Under the pieces are notes generated by a model. It saw only the letters and a program-made list of their open reading frames with translations, ran no database searches and had not been told where the DNA came from. Below are positions 6,707 through 14,336 of a stretch of 15,114 nucleotides of DNA, one piece after another. This DNA is from Pseudomonadales bacterium (GTDB lineage: Bacteria; Pseudomonadota; Gammaproteobacteria; Pseudomonadales; Pseudohongiellaceae), in NCBI GenBank assembly GCA_022360535.1, contig JAKSCP010000082.1:1-15114 (forward strand), given 5' to 3'. The position numbers and the translations under genes were made by a program. Numbering within the stretch: the first letter of the stretch is position 1; each line of letters opens with the position of its first letter.

Positions 6707-7965
6707 TTTCTTCTGGCCGGTCGACGGCCTCTCTGTGGTCGTGAACTACCCTTCGGTTTAAATCTCGACGCACGTTCGAATGCCGGCGCCTGTTCCAGCA
6801 AGACTTCTTCAGGATGGATGCAATCCAGCTTCTGGCCCAGTTTTTCTTCGATTGCGGGCAATAAAAAGGAATCTTCTTCACAGGCAAAGCTGATGGAGGT
6901 GCCTACTGCACCGGCCCTGCCCGTGCGCCCAATGCGATGCACGTAGTCTTCCGGCTCTTCCGGCAGCGTGTAATTCACCACATGCGACACATCGTCGATA
7001 TGCAAGCCGCGTCCGGCCACGTCGGTCGCGACCAATACTCGAAGTTTGCCTGATTTAAAGTCTTCCAGGGTGCGAATTCGCTTGTTCTGCGCGATCTCGC
7101 CAGACAACATGCCGCAATTTATGCCGTTGCGATATAAATTGTCAGCCAGCTTCCGCACCTGATCTCTACGATTGCTGAACACCATCACTTTTTCTACTTT
7201 GGGATCAGCAATCAGGTTGTACAACAGATTGTATTTGTCCTCGGTCGTAACCAGATACACTTTCTGATCGACGGCATCTGCGGCAACTTTTTCTGGCTCC
7301 ACCTCCACCATGATGGGATCCATAGCCCAACGTGTTGCTAGCTCAGTGATCTCGGGGGTAAAGGTGGCACTGAACAGCAATGTCTGACGGCAATCTTTTT
7401 TCGGAGTGCGTGACACAACCTGACGCACCTGCGGAATGAACCCCATGCCCAGCATGCGGTCCGCCTCATCAAGCACGAGCAGTTCAACCAGCCCCAGATA
7501 AAGATTGTCATTCTGCACAAAATCTAACAATCGTCCTGGTGTCGCCACGACGATATCCACCGGCTTGACTCCCAGGGCTTTGTGCTGTTTTTGGTAGTCT
7601 TCACCACCAACCAGAGTAACGGTATGTAAATCGCAGAACTCGGTGAGCTTCTCTGCATCACTGGCAATCTGAATCGCTAATTCGCGAGTTGGCGCTACTA
7701 TCAGTGCTCTGGGTTCTGCAATGTACCGCTGTTCTTCTATGGGATTGGAGAGCAGGTCATTAATAATGGTTATGAGGAAAGCAGCAGTCTTGCCAGTACC
7801 GGTCTGGGCGCGCCCCGTAACATCGTGCCCCTCTAGCGTATACACCAGACTCCTCGCCTGTATCGGCGTGCAATACTCGAAGCCAAGCTTATCGATTGCA
7901 TCGCGCAGTGGCTTCTGCAAATCGAAACTATCGAATGACTGTTGATCGGAGACTAGGTTTTCCAT
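6703..7965 (-). CDS. rhlB: DEAD-box ATP-dependent RNA helicase, RhlB-like
   Basis: The product has 420 residues with the complete set of DEAD-box motifs: Q motif YCTPIQ (31-36), motif I AQTGTGKT (53-60), Ia APTREL (91-96), Ib TPGR (142-145), II DEAD (166-169), III SAT (199-201), IV VFSNRR (262-267), V ATDVAGRGLHID (313-324) and VI HRIGRTGR (343-350). The sequence around the motifs (LGFEYCTPIQARSL, GFIPQVRQVV, SISFACEEDSFLLPAIEEKLG) resembles RhlB, the RNase E-associated helicase, more than RhlE, SrmB or DbpA. A basic Arg/Pro/Gly-rich tail (about 398-420) likely binds RNA. No strong Shine-Dalgarno sequence precedes ATG 7965. The gene is transcribed alone, and its stop overlaps that of the convergent small gene. 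Confidence 0.93.
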   Translation of the reverse strand: MENLVSDQQSFDSFDLQKPLRDAIDKLGFEYCTPIQARSLVYTLEGHDVTGRAQTGTGKTAAFLITIINDLLSNPIEEQRYIAEPRALIVAPTRELAIQIASDAEKLTEFCDLHTVTLVGGEDYQKQHKALGVKPVDIVVATPGRLLDFVQNDNLYLGLVELLVLDEADRMLGMGFIPQVRQVVSRTPKKDCRQTLLFSATFTPEITELATRWAMDPIMVEVEPEKVAADAVDQKVYLVTTEDKYNLLYNLIADPKVEKVMVFSNRRDQVRKLADNLYRNGINCGMLSGEIAQNKRIRTLEDFKSGKLRVLVATDVAGRGLHIDDVSHVVNYTLPEEPEDYVHRIGRTGRAGAVGTSISFACEEDSFLLPAIEEKLGQKLDCIHPEEVLLEQAPAFERASRFKPKGSSRPQRGRRPARRN

Positions 7966-8146
7966 CGACTGCTATTTTGATTCTCAGATTTTTGTCTGAT
8001 GTTTTTCTGATGGACTCTGCTTGCTCGGAAGGGAGTAGTGAGCCGGGTGTCGCATGATAACGGCTTGCACTGGGCGGTGCAATGCACACCTGGCACCTTT
8101 TACCCCGCATCAGCCGGGGAAATCGAAATTCTGGAACAGATTGTTG
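7966..8146. other. Intergenic region upstream of rhlB and downstream of moeB
   Basis: The 181 bases hold a candidate rhlB promoter (8054-8082). They also contain a GC hairpin at 8103-8119 (CCCCG, 7-base loop, CGGGG) that could end moeB transcription, though no T-tract follows it in either direction. In the rhlB leader, TCAGA and TCTGA form a 5-bp inverted repeat around 7984-7999, and TCTGATG is repeated directly at 7995-8001 and 8006-8012. No open frame here looks like a gene. Confidence 0.6.
8054..8082 (-). promoter_or_regulatory. Candidate sigma-70 promoter for rhlB
   Basis: On the minus strand TTGCAC (8077-8082) and TATCAT (8054-8059) are separated by exactly 17 bases. The -10 matches 5 of 6 and the -35 matches 3 of 6. 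Transcription would start near 8047, giving a leader of about 80 bases. The -35 is one arm of a perfect 6-bp inverted repeat (TTGCAC, 6 bases, GTGCAA at 8065-8082 on the plus strand), which could be an operator or chance. Confidence 0.45.
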
Positions 8147-8893
8147 TTAGCGCTGACTGCAGGCTGGGCAGTTAGGGTCACGAGGAAGTTTCATTTCCCG
8201 CCACTGCATCGATTTGGCATCCAGTAACAATAAGCGCCCGGCAAGAGACTCGCCAATACCCGCAAGGAGCTTGATGGCCTCCATGGCTTGTACTGAACCG
8301 ATGATTCCAACAACGGGAGCCATAACACCATTGGTCGCGCAGCTGGCATCAGCATCATCCCCTTCCTGATAAAGGCACTGATAGCAGGGACTCTCTCCAT
8401 CGTTAATATCAAAAACAGCGACCTGTCCTTCCATGCGAATTGCCGCTCCTGAAACCAGAGGCACACGCTGTTGAATACAACTGCGATTCACAGCAAAGCG
8501 GGTTGTGAAATTGTCGCAGCAATCCAACACGAGATCAGATTGCGCAACCGCCGAATCCAATGCATTGCCCTCGAGTCGATCATGGACAAGGGTTAGCTGT
8601 ACATCTGGATTGAGTCCGAGCAGAGTAGACTGCACCGATTCTACTTTGGATTTGCCGATGTCTTGTTGTGAATGCGCAATTTGCCGCTGCAAATTGGTGA
8701 GCTCAACCGTGTCATCATCCGCAAGTATCAGATGCCCAACACCTGCCGCCGCCAGATACATGGCCACAGGGCATCCCAGCCCACCCATGCCAACGATCAG
8801 TACAGTTGCATCGACAAGTTTTTGCTGACCGGCAACATCCATCTCGGGCAGCATAATTTGTCGGCTGTATCTCAGAAGTGCGTCGTCTTTCAT
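8147..8893 (-). CDS. moeB: MoeB/ThiF-family sulfur-carrier adenylyltransferase
   Basis: The 248-residue product is an E1-like enzyme that adenylates the C-terminal Gly-Gly of a small sulfur carrier (MoaD for molybdopterin, ThiS for thiamine). Features in order: YSRQIMLPEM near the N-terminus, glycine-rich ATP loop VGMGGLG (34-40), the DDD acidic motif ending the second strand (59-61), CDNFTTR (126-132), zinc ligands Cys170/Cys173 (CYQC) and Cys242/Cys245 (CPAC), and the conserved Cys185 in SCATNGVMAP. Length and context (prfA-prmC-moeB in Pseudomonas) favour MoeB, but MoeB and ThiF are hard to separate and some organisms use one enzyme for both pathways. There is no rhodanese extension. Its ATG is 35 bases after the prmC stop, with no clear Shine-Dalgarno sequence. 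Confidence 0.88.
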   Translation of the reverse strand: MKDDALLRYSRQIMLPEMDVAGQQKLVDATVLIVGMGGLGCPVAMYLAAAGVGHLILADDDTVELTNLQRQIAHSQQDIGKSKVESVQSTLLGLNPDVQLTLVHDRLEGNALDSAVAQSDLVLDCCDNFTTRFAVNRSCIQQRVPLVSGAAIRMEGQVAVFDINDGESPCYQCLYQEGDDADASCATNGVMAPVVGIIGSVQAMEAIKLLAGIGESLAGRLLLLDAKSMQWREMKLPRDPNCPACSQR

Positions 8894-8928
8894 CTTAACT
8901 GTTAACTGTGTAGCGCCAACTCAATGGA

Positions 8929-9774
8929 TCAGTAACCAGGCCAAATCCCTTGCATCATTCTGGGATGCCCAGCGAGATCGCAGCTGCTCTCAATCTCCGT
9001 ATAACCCAGGTTAAGCAACTCCTGCTCTAGCTTCTCTCTCTGATCGTATCCATGTTCCACCAGCAAGCGTCCACCAGGCTTTAAACACCGTCGCGACTGA
9101 CTTCCAATGGTGAACAAATCTGCGTAACCAGCCTGCGCGGATTGCAGTGCCAAATTCGGCTCAAACCGAAGATCCCCTTGTTGCAGATGATCATCACCGG
9201 GCGCTACATAAGGAGGATTAGCCAGGATCAAATCGTAACTTGCCGCTTCCAGACCATCACACCATGAAGCTTGTTTAAACTCAATGTTCGATAACTGGTA
9301 ACGTTCTGCGTTGCTGCGCGCCACGCCCAATGCCGCCGCGCTGACATCCACTGCCACCAGTTGCCACCCGGGTCTGCTATTGGCCAGCGCAAGAGCAATC
9401 GCACCACTACCTGTACCCAGGTCAACCGCTCGAATCTGCTCACTGGCGTCAAACAACTCTAGCGCGGACTCGACTAACAATTCAGTTTCAGGGCGCGGCA
9501 CTAATACGTCGGCGGTAACCATCAGCTCCATATCCCAGAAACTACGCACACCTGTGATGTAGGCAACTGGCTCCCCCTGCTGCCTTCTTTGCACCAGCTG
9601 CAGAAAACTTCTCAAGTCACCGGAAGCCAATTCTTCGTTGGGATAGGTAAAGAAATGCTCGCGCGACTTACTGAGGCAATGCGCAAGCAACAGCTCCGCA
9701 TCGAGGCGGGCACTGCTACTGTCTGCCAGTGATTCTTCCGCAGATTGCAGCGCCTGCTGAATCGTCGATGGCAA
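8929..9774 (-). CDS. prmC: Release factor glutamine N5-methyltransferase PrmC
   Basis: PrmC methylates the GGQ glutamine of RF1 and RF2 using S-adenosylmethionine, which speeds peptide release. The 281-residue product has the N-terminal helical factor-binding domain (about 1-85) with the linker VPRPETELLVE (92-102), the SAM-binding loop DLGTGSGAIALALA (118-131), the acidic AVDVS (141-145), and the catalytic NPPY (186-189) that holds the glutamine amide. Length matches E. coli PrmC (277). The start is TTG at 9772-9774: GAGGA lies 7 bases upstream and no ATG or GTG lies between it and the prfA stop. It is in the same frame as prfA, separated only by TGA and TCA. Substrate and modifying enzyme are therefore co-expressed. 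Confidence 0.96.
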   Translation of the reverse strand: MPSTIQQALQSAEESLADSSSARLDAELLLAHCLSKSREHFFTYPNEELASGDLRSFLQLVQRRQQGEPVAYITGVRSFWDMELMVTADVLVPRPETELLVESALELFDASEQIRAVDLGTGSGAIALALANSRPGWQLVAVDVSAAALGVARSNAERYQLSNIEFKQASWCDGLEAASYDLILANPPYVAPGDDHLQQGDLRFEPNLALQSAQAGYADLFTIGSQSRRCLKPGGRLLVEHGYDQREKLEQELLNLGYTEIESSCDLAGHPRMMQGIWPGY

Positions 9775-9787
9775 TGATCAATCCTCG
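9772..9787 (-). promoter_or_regulatory. Ribosome-binding site and TTG start of prmC inside the prfA end
   Basis: The minus strand reads GAGGATTGATCATTG. GAGGA overlaps the last codons of prfA and sits 7 bases before the TTG. This decides the prmC start, which is a rare codon and may keep PrmC below RF1 in amount. Confidence 0.7.
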
Positions 9788-10866
9788 GCGGCCAATCCAG
9801 CCAGCAGATCAGCCTGATACTCATTGATGAGAGGTTGTATGACGGCACCAAGGTCGCCTGACATGATTTCCGGCAGGTTATACAGGGTGAGCTTAATGCG
9901 ATGATCAGTCACCCTGCCCTGGGGGTAATTGTAAGTACGGATTTTCTCTGATCGATCGCCGCTGCCAACCAGCTTGCGGCGGGTGTCCGATTCTTCCTGC
10001 TGCTGTTCCGATTGCGCCTGATCCAATAGCTTCGACTGCAATAGAGACATGGCCCTGGCTTTGTTCTTGTGTTGCGAACGCTCATCCTGGCACTCCACAA
10101 CGATCCCCGTTGGTAAGTGGGTAATTCGAATCGCAGAGTCAGTCTTGTTTACGTGCTGACCGCCGGCACCGCTGGCACGAAAGGTATCGATACGCAGATC
10201 ATTCTTGTTGATGTCGATTTCATCGACTTCTTCCAATTCTGGCATGATGGCAACTGTGCAGGCTGAAGTATGAATCCGACCTTGAGTTTCAGTCTCTGGC
10301 ACTCGTTGCACCCGGTGTGCTCCTGACTCAAATTTGAGTCGTTCATAAACGTTCTTGCCTTCGACTCTGACAATGATTTCCTTATAGCCGCCGTGCTCAC
10401 CTGGCCTTTCGTTGATAACCTCAACCTTCCATTTTTCGCCTTCCGCGTAGCGCGAATACATGCGAAACAGATCGCCGGAAAAAATGGCCGCTTCATCGCC
10501 ACCGGTCCCGGCACGAATCTCGAGAAAAACGTTGCAACTGTCTTTGGAATCCTTGGGTAATAAAAGCTTCTGCAAGCTAAGTTCTAATGTTTCAATCTCT
10601 TCTGTGCTACTGGCTATCTCGTCTTCAGCCATGGCCCGAATATCCGGGTCTTCATCCTTTTGCATTTCCTGTGCTTGCTCAAGGTTATCCGTCACCTCCT
10701 GGTAGCGATTGAAACTTTTCACTACATCTTCGAGTTCAGCATATTCTTTTGAGAGATCCCGGTACTTATTCTGATCAGAAATAATATCTGCATCACTGAG
10801 CAGCGCCTCGAGTTCATCGAAGCGGTCTTTCAGATTGTCTAACTTAAGGCGAATCGATTGTTTCAT
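9778..10866 (-). CDS. prfA: Peptide chain release factor 1
   Basis: RF1 recognises UAA and UAG in the ribosomal A site and triggers peptidyl-tRNA hydrolysis. The product has 362 residues (E. coli 360). The N-terminal helical domain spans about 1-110. The codon-recognition tripeptide of the PxT type reads PET at 190-192 within RVQRVPETETQGRIHTSAC; E. coli has PAT. The catalytic GGQ is at 235-237 in ASGAGGQHVNKT, with Gln237 the expected PrmC substrate. The PxT motif excludes RF2 (SPF) and there is no frameshift site. ATG 10866 has only a weak Shine-Dalgarno sequence (AGAAGCAAG) and is overlapped by the stop of a six-codon upstream ORF. The gene itself ends in UGA, a codon RF1 does not read. 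It lies 63 bases after hemA. Confidence 0.98.
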   Translation of the reverse strand: MKQSIRLKLDNLKDRFDELEALLSDADIISDQNKYRDLSKEYAELEDVVKSFNRYQEVTDNLEQAQEMQKDEDPDIRAMAEDEIASSTEEIETLELSLQKLLLPKDSKDSCNVFLEIRAGTGGDEAAIFSGDLFRMYSRYAEGEKWKVEVINERPGEHGGYKEIIVRVEGKNVYERLKFESGAHRVQRVPETETQGRIHTSACTVAIMPELEEVDEIDINKNDLRIDTFRASGAGGQHVNKTDSAIRITHLPTGIVVECQDERSQHKNKARAMSLLQSKLLDQAQSEQQQEESDTRRKLVGSGDRSEKIRTYNYPQGRVTDHRIKLTLYNLPEIMSGDLGAVIQPLINEYQADLLAGLAAED

Positions 10867-10883
10867 CTTGCTTCTGGTTTCAT
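10863..10883 (-). CDS. Possible six-codon leader ORF before prfA
   Basis: The minus strand has ATG AAA CCA GAA GCA AGA TGA, encoding MKPEAR. Its UGA overlaps the prfA ATG (ATGA). AAGGA lies 2 bases before this ATG, too close for efficient initiation, and 19 bases before the prfA ATG, too far. If it is translated, termination at UGA would leave ribosomes at the prfA start. It could equally be chance in a 63-base gap. Confidence 0.25.
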   Translation of the reverse strand: MKPEAR

Positions 10884-10929
10884 CTTCCTTCTATAGGCTA
10901 AGCATGTCTTGACGAGATGGGTTGTTAAC

Positions 10930-12273
10930 TTAGCCCTTACTTTCATTACCATCGTCCAATTCATAAAGCTGCTGAATTAACTCCAGCACTTCCTGCCGAC
11001 CTTCAGAACTCGCTTGTTTCATCTGCACACTGGGTGCGTGAATAAGCTTATTAGTGAGAGTACGAGCGAGGTTTTCCAATACCGCCTTTGGCAATTCACC
11101 TTTCTCTAATGCGCGCAAAGCCTTTTCCAGTTCCAGCTCTCGAATGTCGTTGGCCTTATCACGGAAGGCCCGCACCGTGTCCACCGCACCCAGCGAAAGC
11201 ACTCGCTTTCGGTATTCTTCCACGCCGCGGTCGATAATGGATTTTGCTTGCGCCGCGGCCTCCTCTCGACTCTTCTGGCTGTCTTCGATAACGCCGCTGA
11301 TATCATCGATGCTATAGAGGTAGGCATCTGCTACCTGGCTCACTTCCTGCTCAATATCACGAGGTACCGCCAGGTCCACAAGCAGCATTGGTTTGTGGCG
11401 ACGTTGTTTAAGCGCTCTCTCTACTGCGCCCTTACCGAGTAAGGGCAACTGGCTATTAGTTGATGACACCACGATATCAGCCGCCACCAACTGGTCTGGA
11501 ATATCCGATAGCAATGTACCGTGAGCATCAAAGCGCGCCGCTATCTCCAGCGCATTGTCCAGAGTACGATTCGCGACAACGATTTGTGTCACGCCTTTTT
11601 CAACCAGATGGCGCGCAACCAGTTCCACAGTTCTGCCGGCACCAATCAGCAGCACACTCAGAGTGGCGAGGTCACTGAAAATTCTCTCGGCCAAACTCAC
11701 AGCCGCGTAGGCAACGGAGACCGGATTTTCTCCTATGGCCGTATCCGTTCGCACTTCTTTGGCAATGGAGAACGCTTCTTCAAAGGCTCTTCCCAGTCCG
11801 GCACCGACCACCGCCAGGTCTCGCGACATGGCGTACGCCGATTTGATCTGTCCAAGTATTTGCGGTTCACCAAGAATCATGGAATCCAGCCCGCAGGACA
11901 CTTGCATGAGATGACGCACTACATCGTCGTCGCCGTAAAAATAGGTACACTCTTGCAAATCCGTTGCTGCCAACTGGTGGTAACGACTCAGCCATTGCAC
12001 CACCAGCTCGCGCCGATCTACCAGCAAGCGATTTTCATGCATCGGTGCATGCTTGATGCTGCCCTCTTCTGCCTTAGTGGATTCGCTTCCAGCATTAAGC
12101 GCCAGGTATACCTCGGTACGATTACAGGTAGAAACGATCACCGCTTCATCAACCTGGGCCAGTGTGGCCAAATCGCGCAACGCGTCACCGATTATTTCCG
12201 GTGGGAACGCTACTTTCTCGCGCAACGCGATACTAGCGGTCGTATGGTTAATTCCCACTAACAGCAGAGACAT
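10930..12273 (-). CDS. hemA: Glutamyl-tRNA reductase
   Basis: HemA reduces Glu-tRNA(Glu) with NADPH to glutamate-1-semialdehyde, the first committed step of C5-pathway tetrapyrrole synthesis. From ATG 12273 the product has 447 residues and begins MSLLLVGINHTTASIALRE. The nucleophile is Cys50 in VSTCNRTE, exactly the E. coli position; GLDSMILGEPQILGQ (substrate domain), LIGAGRTVELVARHL (NADPH domain) and the C-terminal dimerisation helices follow. The protein is about 30 residues longer than E. coli HemA (418), mainly from a polar stretch of roughly 22 residues around 62-86 that precedes the WLSRYHQL helix. A GTG at 12384 would add 37 residues without family support. No strong Shine-Dalgarno sequence is visible. 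It is first in the hemA-prfA-prmC-moeB run, as in Pseudomonas. Confidence 0.97.
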   Translation of the reverse strand: MSLLLVGINHTTASIALREKVAFPPEIIGDALRDLATLAQVDEAVIVSTCNRTEVYLALNAGSESTKAEEGSIKHAPMHENRLLVDRRELVVQWLSRYHQLAATDLQECTYFYGDDDVVRHLMQVSCGLDSMILGEPQILGQIKSAYAMSRDLAVVGAGLGRAFEEAFSIAKEVRTDTAIGENPVSVAYAAVSLAERIFSDLATLSVLLIGAGRTVELVARHLVEKGVTQIVVANRTLDNALEIAARFDAHGTLLSDIPDQLVAADIVVSSTNSQLPLLGKGAVERALKQRRHKPMLLVDLAVPRDIEQEVSQVADAYLYSIDDISGVIEDSQKSREEAAAQAKSIIDRGVEEYRKRVLSLGAVDTVRAFRDKANDIRELELEKALRALEKGELPKAVLENLARTLTNKLIHAPSVQMKQASSEGRQEVLELIQQLYELDDGNESKG

Positions 12274-12569
12274 TAGCGTTTTGAGGGTGTCCGGTCCTTG
12301 AAAGGCCGCATATGGTACTAAATTAGGGGCCTGGTTCCCATTTTGAGCAGACCGACCCCTTCCCCTGGCCACAGCCTTACGCACGGTGTGGGCCCCTCGG
12401 CAATTTCAGCGTGAGGAATGATTTCCTTCAGTTCTATGGTCTGAAAAGAAGGGTATTGGCGTATTAATTCGTAACAAAACCACGGCTTTAGCAGGTGCCA
12501 ACGGCCTGAGACTAACTGCTACAATGGCAGCCTGATTGAGCCTCGGAATCCGCAGTTTTCAGCCGTTCA
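12274..12569. other. Divergent promoter region between hemA and the TPR lipoprotein gene
   Basis: The 296 bases separate hemA (minus) from the lipoprotein-lolB-ispE genes (plus). The plus-strand promoter candidate at 12517-12525 is good. For hemA I find only a weak match: TTGTTA on the minus strand (12472-12477) with TACCCT 16 bases downstream (12450-12455), which would leave a leader of about 170 bases. Part of that leader is open in the hemA frame (the GTG at 12384), but its sequence is low-complexity basic and not conserved HemA. No terminator or RNA gene is apparent. Confidence 0.6.
12517..12525 (+). promoter_or_regulatory. Extended -10 promoter for the TPR lipoprotein-lolB-ispE genes
   Basis: TGCTACAAT is an extended -10 (TGn followed by TACAAT, 5 of 6). 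The best -35 is GTGCCA at 12495-12500, 4 of 6 with a 19-base spacer; an extended -10 tolerates a poor -35. Transcription would begin near 12532, leaving a leader of about 40 bases. Confidence 0.5.
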
Positions 12570-14336
12570 GTGAGTTATAGATTGAAAATTCGAAGCACTA
12601 CACCTTTTGTCCTGGCGATTTCCCTGCTCTTGCAGGCCTGTGTCAGCCAGGAAGCTCAAGAGCCCATAGCGGAGGCAAACTCAGTCGTCGAGATGGCTGA
12701 GGCTGAAGCAATAGCCCCGGCACCTGAGGCCGAGATCGAATATGGCAGCTTCACCGAAGAGCAGCTATATCAGGCCATCATTAGCGAACTCGGTGCCCAG
12801 CGGGGCGAAGTCACCGAGGCCGGGGACAACTACTTCGACCTGGCGCTGCAGACCCGGGACCTGGGCATTATTCGACGGGCCGTGCAATTCGCGTCTGTGA
12901 ACAACGACGTCAACGCCCTGCTGCAGCTCGGACTGCTGTGGACTGAGATCGACCCTCTGGCGCCCCAACCCCATTTGATGCTGAGCTTTCAATTCCTGGA
13001 AACAGGTAACTTTGATCAAGCCCTGTCGCACATGGCAAGAGTCATCGAATTGGGCGGCGAAATGGATTTCTCAGCGCTGGCAGCACGCACGGGTCAGCTC
13101 GACCCGGCTACGCGAGCCGACCTCATCGAAAACCTGCAGAGATTGACCAACGAGTTTACCGATCAGTTTTCTATTCGCATCGCCCTGGTACAGCTATTGG
13201 CACAGAACGGAGAATTCGAGACTGCGCTGACCGAACTGGATCAGCTGTTCGAACTCACCGAGTCGACACCTAACCTCGTCCTGTTGCAGGCCCAGATTCT
13301 GCAACGACTGGAAGACAGCAATGGAGCCGACCGGGCACTGCGTAATGGGCTAAGAGATTTTCCCAACGACAAAAACCTGCGGCTCACCTACGCACGGTTT
13401 CTGATTCAAAACGAAGACTTCACCGGCGCCCAGGATCAGTTCGCGATTCTGATTGAGCAAGATCCGCAGGATTGGGAAACCTTATTCTCCATGGGCCTTT
13501 TAGACATTGAGATGGAGAATTACGAATCGGCAGCCAATCGCTTTGGTCGACTGGTCGCGGTGGATCAGCGTGCCGACGAAGCAAACTACTATCTTGGTTA
13601 CATCAATGAACGGCTGGAAAGATGGCCCGAAGCCATTGGGCACTACCGCGAGGTACGAATTGGTACGCAGAATTTTCTCGCCTCGCAACAACTGGCTACC
13701 CGACTCTCAATTGGTCTTGGCGATCTGGATAGTGCCCACGCCCACCTGAGTCGACTCTCCAGAGGTCAGCCACGATTGGAGATACTGTTTAATACCGTTG
13801 AATCCGGCGCACTTATCCAGGCAGGCTACGGAGCTGAAGCCAAACAATTACTGGACCGCGCACTCAATAAATTCCCCAACGAAACTGATCTGCTTTTCGC
13901 CCGAGTCCTTTACTACGACAGCATTGGCGACCAGGCCGGCTCCGAAACCGACCTGCGTCAGATCATTCGTATGCAGCCGGACGATTCACGGGCCCTGAAT
14001 CACCTGGGCTACATGTTGGCAGATCAAACCACCCGCTTCGACGAAGCACTGGAATTGCTGGAGCGGGCCATCGCCATCTCCCCTGATGATCCAGCTATCA
14101 TCGACAGCCTGGGATGGGTGCAGTACAAACTCGGTCGTTACGAAGAAGCCCTGGCCAACCTGCAGCGCGCGTTTGCAGTCTTCCCCGACCATGAAGTCGC
14201 CTCCCACGTGGGCGAAGTGCTATGGATGATGGGTCGACAGGAGGAAGCCACCCAGGTCTGGATGGATGCTCTGGAAGCGCGCCCCGATAGCGAGCTCATC
14301 AATGAGGTACTCGAGCGCTTTCAGCCCGACCTCTAA
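12570..14336 (+). CDS. TPR-repeat lipoprotein, PA4667-like, function unknown
   Basis: The product has 588 residues. The N-terminus is a lipoprotein signal peptide ending in the lipobox LQAC, with lipidated Cys24; Val at +2 argues against inner-membrane retention. Residues 29-58 form an Ala/Glu-rich acidic tether. Degenerate helical hairpins fill the rest; the clearest tetratricopeptide units are at about 473-505 (NHLGYML, ALELLERAIAISP) and 508-541 (DSLGWVQYKLGRYEEAL, LQRAFAVFP), with weaker ones near 265-300, 305-335 and 340-370. It is probably a scaffold for protein contacts in the outer membrane or periplasm. The gene is next to lolB in Pseudomonas too (PA4667-PA4668, from memory). The start is uncertain: GTG 12570 lacks a Shine-Dalgarno sequence, and TTG 12582 would give MKIRSTTPFVLAIS, a typical signal peptide start preceded by GTGAG. 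Confidence 0.9.
   Translation: MSYRLKIRSTTPFVLAISLLLQACVSQEAQEPIAEANSVVEMAEAEAIAPAPEAEIEYGSFTEEQLYQAIISELGAQRGEVTEAGDNYFDLALQTRDLGIIRRAVQFASVNNDVNALLQLGLLWTEIDPLAPQPHLMLSFQFLETGNFDQALSHMARVIELGGEMDFSALAARTGQLDPATRADLIENLQRLTNEFTDQFSIRIALVQLLAQNGEFETALTELDQLFELTESTPNLVLLQAQILQRLEDSNGADRALRNGLRDFPNDKNLRLTYARFLIQNEDFTGAQDQFAILIEQDPQDWETLFSMGLLDIEMENYESAANRFGRLVAVDQRADEANYYLGYINERLERWPEAIGHYREVRIGTQNFLASQQLATRLSIGLGDLDSAHAHLSRLSRGQPRLEILFNTVESGALIQAGYGAEAKQLLDRALNKFPNETDLLFARVLYYDSIGDQAGSETDLRQIIRMQPDDSRALNHLGYMLADQTTRFDEALELLERAIAISPDDPAIIDSLGWVQYKLGRYEEALANLQRAFAVFPDHEVASHVGEVLWMMGRQEEATQVWMDALEARPDSELINEVLERFQPDL

Noticed and set aside
8103..8119. GC hairpin between moeB and rhlB as an intrinsic terminator
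   Set aside because: The stem is only 5 bp with a 7-base loop and no T-tract follows on either strand, so I list it only as a structure.
11521..12261. 246-codon open frame on the plus strand opposite hemA
   Set aside because: It lies wholly antisense to a well-supported hemA, and its translation shows no domain, consistent composition or sensible start site.
12274..12384. In-frame GTG extension of hemA adding 37 residues
   Set aside because: The added part is basic low-complexity sequence. HemA families begin at MSLLLVGINH-like sequence, and Cys50 numbering fits the shorter form exactly.
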